Of a stretch of DNA of 64,000 nt, positions 58,960 through 64,000 are shown one piece after another; the first letter of the stretch is position 1; every line of letters starts with the position of its first letter. Origin of the DNA: Otatea glauca (taxonomy: Eukaryota; Streptophyta; Magnoliopsida; Poales; Poaceae); NCBI GenBank assembly GCA_036346275.1, contig CM070713.1:78236382-78300381 (forward strand), in the 5' to 3' direction. The notes beneath the pieces were generated by a model. The model did no database searches, was not told the origin of the DNA, and worked only from the letters and a program-made list of their open reading frames with translations. The position numbers were made by a program, and so were the translations under genes.

Positions 58960-59583
58960 TCACCTTGTAGCTATTGGCATTGACTTACGTGCGGTGCCCT
59001 TCCAGTGGTGCGAGACATAGTTCTTGCGTAGAACATCGTCTTGTGATTCCGCAACTTGCATTACATCAATCAGTTCGCTATACTCCTTGTATGCGTCCTG
59101 ATGATAGTTGCGTGCACTCTGGATAGCATTAGGGTGGAAGGTAGAGAGAGTCTTCTCAATCTTTTCTTCATCAGTGATCTTCATGCCACATAGAGAGAGA
59201 TTGGTACAAATTACATGCAAGCGAAAATTATACTCGCCACTGCTCGAAGTTCGCAAACCTCAGGCGTACCCAATCTTGCTGTGCTTGGGGCAAGATGGTG
59301 TACTTGAGCTTTTCGAACTGCTTCTGAAGTGCAGTCCAAAGCTTGAGTGCACTCTCCTCAGCCATGTATTCATTCTTGAGTGGTGAGAGGTGGTGCTGAG
59401 GAAGTGCAAGGCTTGATCATTACGTTGGCGGTAGGTTTCAAGGCGTCCTGCGAGGACCCTAGACCAATTCTTTGCGGAGCTTCTTGCCCCACGAGCGATC
59501 TTTACGTCCGATGCCCAAGTGAGATAGTTACGACCGTGCGGGGCCGATTCTTCAAACTCACGATTCACGATGCTGGACATCTT
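58960..59583 (-). pseudogene. Copia gag, truncated (element B)
   Basis: Starts near 59583 with MKMSSIVNREFEESAPHGRN and YLTWASDVKI. The frame 58960-59256 retains VICTNLSLCGMKITDEEKIE and IDVMQVAESQDDVLRKNYVS. Without the C-terminal part and CCHC motif this Gag could not package RNA in the usual way. Confidence 0.88.
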
Positions 59584-59589
59584 CAAGAT

Positions 59590-61116
59590 TTCAAAATTCC
59601 GACATTAGATTACTGCGTGTAATCTAATAGAAAATGGTTCGAAAAGCATAAAGATGCGAAAAATAAATTCATATGCATTGCATTATATAAAATAAAGCAA
59701 AAGATTCAAAATTCATAAAAGAGAAATAAAGCAAGAAAATTAAAACAGAGCCAAAAAATCTTCTTGATTTTCCGGCATTTTTCAAAATTTTCTGCGATTT
59801 TTCAACAATTTTCTCTTTTTTTCTTTTCTTTCCTTTTTTTTCTCTGGGACGAATGGCCTTTGGGCCATCTTCGCAGAACCGCCCATTCGGCCTTCCCGCC
59901 AAAAGGAAAACGCTCCACCAATAAAACCGGTGGCTAGGGTTCCCATCCCCAGCCGCCATGTACTCTGCTCCAAGAAACGGGCTTCGCTTCGACGCATGGC
60001 GCGCAAAAGCGAGCGACCGAAGCGAGGGTCGCGGCCGAGGCGCGCGGCGTCGCCGGCTGCGAAGCCAGCATGGCGGCGAGCCGGCGGCCGAGCGAAGTAT
60101 TGGCTACCGGGCCGGAATGGGAGGCGTCGCCGCCGCGAAGCGGCGCGCGTCCGAGCCGGCGGCCGAGCGTGTCGCGGCGCTACCGGCCGGAAGGGCATCG
60201 TCCGCGTCAGCCGAGGTCGCTTCTTGCTCGGCGGTCTGGCCGGCGACAACGCGGCGCGCGCGGCGTGCTTCAAGCGCAAGCGCGCAATGCGAGGTGGCCG
60301 TGCCATGTGTTTCGTCGCAAACGCCGATGGCGGCCGCGTCTTGAGTGTTGCCGAGCGGCAGAGTAAGCGGAATCGAACGGTACAAACCGAGGCGAAGCGG
60401 CGCTGCCGCTGACGGCCGAGGCGGCGGCAGACGGCCGCGAGCCGAGGCGTCGTCGCTGCTGGCGAGCGGCGGTGGCCGCCATGCGCTGCGGCTTCGTGTC
60501 GGCGGTGGAGAGGGCACGGCCGTCTTGCGGCGGCGGCGGAGTTCGAGCGCTGAGGCCGGGCGGCGACGCTCGTCGCCGCGACCGAGGGCGTGGCGACCGA
60601 GGGCGTGGCGTCGGCACGACGGCCGAATGGCGCGGCCGCCGCCGCCAGCTGGGCGCGGCGGCGGTGGGCGCGATCTTGGCGGCAGCGACGGCGAGGCCGA
60701 GGTGCGACGCGACGATTTCAGCGCGCCGACGACAAGAATGCGGCAGCAGCTGCGCGCCTTGTGCCGGCCGAGGCGGCGACGCAGGCGCTGAGCGCATCAC
60801 CGGCGGCGAGGCTTCAACGGCGCCGGCGCTGGAGGCGCTGCGTCTTGGAGCCGAGGCATCGGCGCCCGCTGCGTGTCGGCGGTGCCAGGCGTGCCGTGCA
60901 CAAAGCGGTGGCGCGATGGCTTCATGCCGAGGCGACACCTTTTTTTTTTTGATGTAAATATGCTTCATGTGTCTTCTTTGTTTGTGTCGATGTAGCTTGC
61001 CACGTGATGAACGCAGATCGTCGTAGGTTAGATGCATACATAGAAACAACAGCGATTAGATTCAATCGTCGAATTCCCACCTTTTCTCACCTTTTCAATT
61101 CTGAACTCCGGTAGAG
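59590..61116 (-). other. GC-rich leader of element B
   Basis: Same position as 8252-9768 of element A. The ends are homologous between the copies (pyrimidine tract near 59810-59850; CACCTTTTCTCACCTTTTCA near the primer site). The GC-rich middle (about 59950-60930) keeps only the general GCCGGCGGCCGAGCG vocabulary. A T10 run is at 60941-60950. Confidence 0.75.
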
Positions 61117-61132
61117 CTTCGTGCTGATAACG

Positions 61133-61359
61133 TGTTAAGGAACCTCGCTATCGAATAGTCCGGGGTTCCCGAACAGATCTGAAATTGGAGAACAGAAAGA
61201 GAGAGACACAGGTATATGAGGAGAGCGACGACGAATTCTTTATTGCTAATGATTTCTGGTACATAGGGGGAGACCCCCCTCCTCCTTTTATAGCGCTCTC
61301 TAGGGTTTCGGCATAAGGGACCACATGGGCCTTCAATGGGCTTTTAGGGTTTCTCAACA
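61133..61359 (-). repeat. Element B 5' LTR (right)
   Basis: The promoter LTR. Minus strand has CTATAAAAGG near 61286-61295 and AGCAATAAAG downstream. It is preceded on the plus strand by the primer-binding-like site GCTTCGTGCTGATAACG. Confidence 0.96.
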
Positions 61360-61364
61360 ATATA

Positions 61365-61996
61365 TACATACATAACTGGTCCTACATTACGAATAATGTG
61401 TTGAAAAGTAATCAAGACTTGTCAAAACTATTGATTTGCCGTGTCATGCAAGGCAAGTAAAGACCACGATACAATCGGCAATCGGATCAAGCCAATTAGT
61501 TTTTTTTCTTAATTAAACTTTCTAAGTTTAGTTGTTATTTTGGTTAGCAAATTGATTAGGTGATCCGTTCATTATAAAAGAGCATGTATCTCGTGAGTTT
61601 GAGAATATCACAAACAGAAAACAATAGAAAAATGATAAAAGAAAGAAAAAACATCAAGTTGTAACGATATCGAAAAAATCTCTTTGTATGCTATTGTGTT
61701 CTTCCTCGTGTTTATGTGCATGTGTTCATGAACCAAGACTAAAACCAACGTAATGAAAGGAAGTAAAGCAAAGGCTGTCGATTGATTGATTGATCAGAGG
61801 AGATAGCGACGGGGTGGTGAACGCATGATCGATCAGAAAAGCAAGCCATGGTCCTGGCCATCTTCTATATATGACCATAAAGCTAGGAGAAACTTAACTG
61901 CATGCTGTACCCTTGACTCTTGTATAGCGAGCTCTACCTAATATCGTGTAATTAGGGAATAATCCAGAGGCGAGAGCATACGTGGTGTAATGCATT
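61365..61996. other. Right core of the long-TIR element
   Basis: AT-rich with no coding frame. Matches nothing else in the window. Confidence 0.55.
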
Positions 61997-62360
61997 ACTA
62001 GTATAGTGTCCTGTCTCCTGATTTCCTTTCCCAGCATGTAATATATGGTTTTTTCTTTTTCTAGAACGTTTGTTTCCTTTTCCTTAATTCCAAGATATTT
62101 GTTTCCTTTTCCTTGAAATGATGCTGGAGGTGGGGGGGAGATCTGTTGTGGGCCACAGGGATGAGTTAAACACATTAAACAGTGGCCATTGGATGTGGGT
62201 GAGTAAAGCTGAGGAAAGATCTGAGAGGTTAATTTTGATGGAGGCAAGTTTCTGGGGACGTTTCGTTGGGTGCATGAAGGTTGGGCCATCTCTAGTGGGG
62301 TGTATTATTTGAGGTGGACGTAGAAAAGAATACTTAGGTGCATTATAAAAGGGTATAGAT
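61997..62360 (-). repeat. Right arm of the long-TIR element
   Basis: Inverted partner of 54038-54400 with scattered substitutions and small indels. The outermost ends differ (ATCTATACTCC at the left against ATCTATACCC, complemented, at the right). Confidence 0.85.
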
Positions 62361-62398
62361 GCATTTGCTCCTTCGTACCCTTATAGAGTCACCTACTT

Positions 62399-62525
62399 CT
62401 CAATATATATGTACGAATGATGCATGGTAAAAGACTACAATAATACTAGTTCAATGCACTCTCAATATATATGTACAAATTAATGATGCATGGTAAAAGA
62501 CTACGATAATACTAGTTCAATGCAA
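62399..62525 (+). repeat. 62-bp tandem duplication
   Basis: CTCAATATATATGTAC begins at 62399 and 62461. Both copies run through ATGCATGGTAAAAGACTAC and AATACTAGTTCAATGCA. The second has a few extra bases. Confidence 0.9.
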
Positions 62526-64000
62526 TTATCAATTCTCATATAATCTATCTATATATGGGCCATTCTGAAAAGTCAACAATGTTATAGGAGTGATAATTTT
62601 CTAATCTGCAGCTTTATGACCTTCTCTTCAGTACTGTTACATTTGACGCTGAACCAAACACTAGAAGGGTGATGCCTGATAAACATTTTTTTTCCTTAGA
62701 TCTGGTGAACCCCATGGTAAAACTTGTGACTGGGCAATTATTTCAGTGCACAAGGTAGGTAGCATATGATCAAATGATATATCTAGTTGGGCTAGTTAGC
62801 TAGCTGCATCGGTCAGAAATTCTTGCCTGGTGTGGATCTTGCCTGGTGTGGGCTTGCAGGTTTGTAGCACTGCAGCAGCAGGAGGCAGGAAGGCACATGC
62901 AGTGTCATGCATGATGCAGGACTGGCTCCTCCTAGCTCTCGTGTCCTCTGGGTTAACCAGCTGTCCTGTCTTGGTCTTTACCTTGCAGTATCTCTACTAC
63001 TTCTAATTACCAGTTAGTGGCGGCGGTCCGTTCTTCACCCCTACCCCCTACCCCCACCCCACCAACACACACCCCACCGATTTGGAATGAACTCTTAATT
63101 TGGAATGAACAAGTACGTATCCGTGTACTATAGATACGATTTTTGTGAAATATGTAAATGTTTGCAATTCTTTTACTATCCACATTGTTGTATATTTGGA
63201 AATGAAGATACTAATGCCTTTTACATACACATGGGCAAGCGAGATTCGCTCCTACTGTTACACAAAACCAGTGAGAACTTGTTTTTGGCGGATGAGATCT
63301 GTTTCTCTTTACTTTCCTTCAAATGTTTCTTCATTCTTTCGATTTATGTATTGGAATTTGTAAAGACTCGTATTTGTTAAGAAAGAAATCTACACGTTCA
63401 TTTATAGATACATAGAATGCGCTACGATATATGGCTTTACTTATATGCATATGGAAGGCATGCGTGTAAATTGGAAACCGATTTTTTTAATAATACATTT
63501 TTAACTTGTGCACATGGTGGCTTCTTTACTTTATTAGATAGAAGATTGTCTCTACATGTTCTACTTCTATGATATATATAAGGTTTTTTTTGTTAATCAC
63601 GATTCTTGATTAATCGGTGCAGTTTGAAAATTCTAACCAAGTTGTGTGAGGCAAATTACTATATTGACCGCCAAATCGAAGTACACACAAAATGACAACA
63701 GTATATACAAGTAAAAAAACTGAGTTGTGCTTCATTCTATGATTTTTTTAAGCTGCACAAACACGAAAGTATGAACTATAAACAATGATCACTATTTCTA
63801 AGCGTGGTTTTTCTTCTTCTGGATCTGTAAAGCCTATACAGGTGTGAACTCTCATTTTAATGTTGTTAATACTACTTATGTCTATTTTGAATCTCACATG
63901 AATAAGAATGTACAAGTTGAAGTTGCTTATGGATTGAAAAAAAGAGATGCTTGAACTCTTTACATCAAAGACAAGGTTTTGATCAAAATGTTATCTAAGT
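62526..64000. other. AT-rich right edge of the window, no gene seen
   Basis: Contains a small direct repeat CTTGCCTGGTGTGG (near 62824 and 62840) and a C-rich run at 63038-63080. Open frames at 63105-63380 are short and unrecognised. Confidence 0.5.

Larger units (their letters stand above)
54667..61359 (-). mobile_element. Ty1-Copia retrotransposon, element B (6693 bp)
   Basis: Same family and orientation as element A. LTRs of 222 and 227 bp, target duplication ATATA (54662-54666 and 61360-61364). The LTRs differ by a single substitution plus homopolymer indels, so the insertion is very recent. About 335 bp around the gag C-terminus and zinc knuckle, and about 60 bp around the protease active site, are missing compared with element A. 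The remaining coding parts carry many frameshifts. It is inserted in the core of the long-TIR element. Confidence 0.97.
54038..62360. mobile_element. Long-TIR DNA element split by Copia element B
   Basis: Inverted arms of about 360 bp (54038-54400 and 61997-62360) lie around a core. Without the 6.7-kb retrotransposon (and its duplicated ATATA) the element is about 1.6 kb. Paired words include TTTATAATGCACCTAAG, TTCTTTTCTACGTCCACC, CTAGAGATGGCCCAACC, AACATCAT, GGAATTAAGGAAAAGGAAAC and CCATATATTAC. No transposase frame is seen in the core (54401-54666, 61365-61996). Long arms suggest a Mutator-like or foldback element, but no 8- or 9-bp target duplication could be found at the ends. Confidence 0.8.

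Noticed and set aside
60270..61049. 259-codon minus-strand frame in element B
   Set aside because: Lies in the GC-rich leader, on the sense strand of the element but before gag; low-complexity Arg/Ala/Pro and not conserved in element A.

Overview
This is 64 kb of plant nuclear DNA, almost certainly from a grass close to rice. The evidence is one intron-rich JmjC histone demethylase whose full 1242-residue reading frame can be assembled and is of the rice JMJ703 type, one ALOG transcription factor gene with grass-style GC-rich coding sequence, and a typical grass mixture of Copia elements, Stowaway-like MITEs, hAT, CACTA-like and foldback elements. The species cannot be fixed from the sequence alone. 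I saw no rRNA, tRNA or CRISPR array.

Layout. 1-2954: AT-rich repeats, a TATG microsatellite and a foldback MITE. 2960-10011: a complete-length Ty1-Copia retrotransposon on the minus strand (element A) with a perfect 5-bp target duplication and nearly identical LTRs, but broken reading frames. 10155-10632: a two-copy repeat in front of the ALOG gene. 11187-11885: the ALOG gene. 13.3-19.7 kb: MITEs, a large palindromic element and two related 1.45-kb elements rich in AAATTTCGG. 20915-28300: the demethylase gene on the minus strand, eleven coding exons plus a predicted 5'-UTR intron and micro-uORFs. 28.8-34.3 kb: duplicated blocks, two small GC-rich tandem arrays, a TBCC1-like pseudogene fragment and a CACTA-like end. 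35.1-53.6 kb: three solo LTRs of one large family, all in the same orientation, each 4-4.9 kb, with an intact hAT element between the first and second. The second solo LTR sits inside a small MITE and itself contains a further TIR element. 54.0-62.4 kb: a long-TIR DNA element (about 360-bp inverted arms) split by a second copy of the Copia family (element B), which has lost its zinc-knuckle and protease active-site regions. 62.4-64.0 kb: AT-rich, no gene seen.

Only two protein-coding genes look functional: the ALOG gene and the H3K4 demethylase. The rest is transposon-derived or unassigned. The two genes are error-free in frame, while both young Copia copies carry dozens of small indels; many of those lie at CTG/CAG positions, which raises a sequencing-artefact question treated in the findings.
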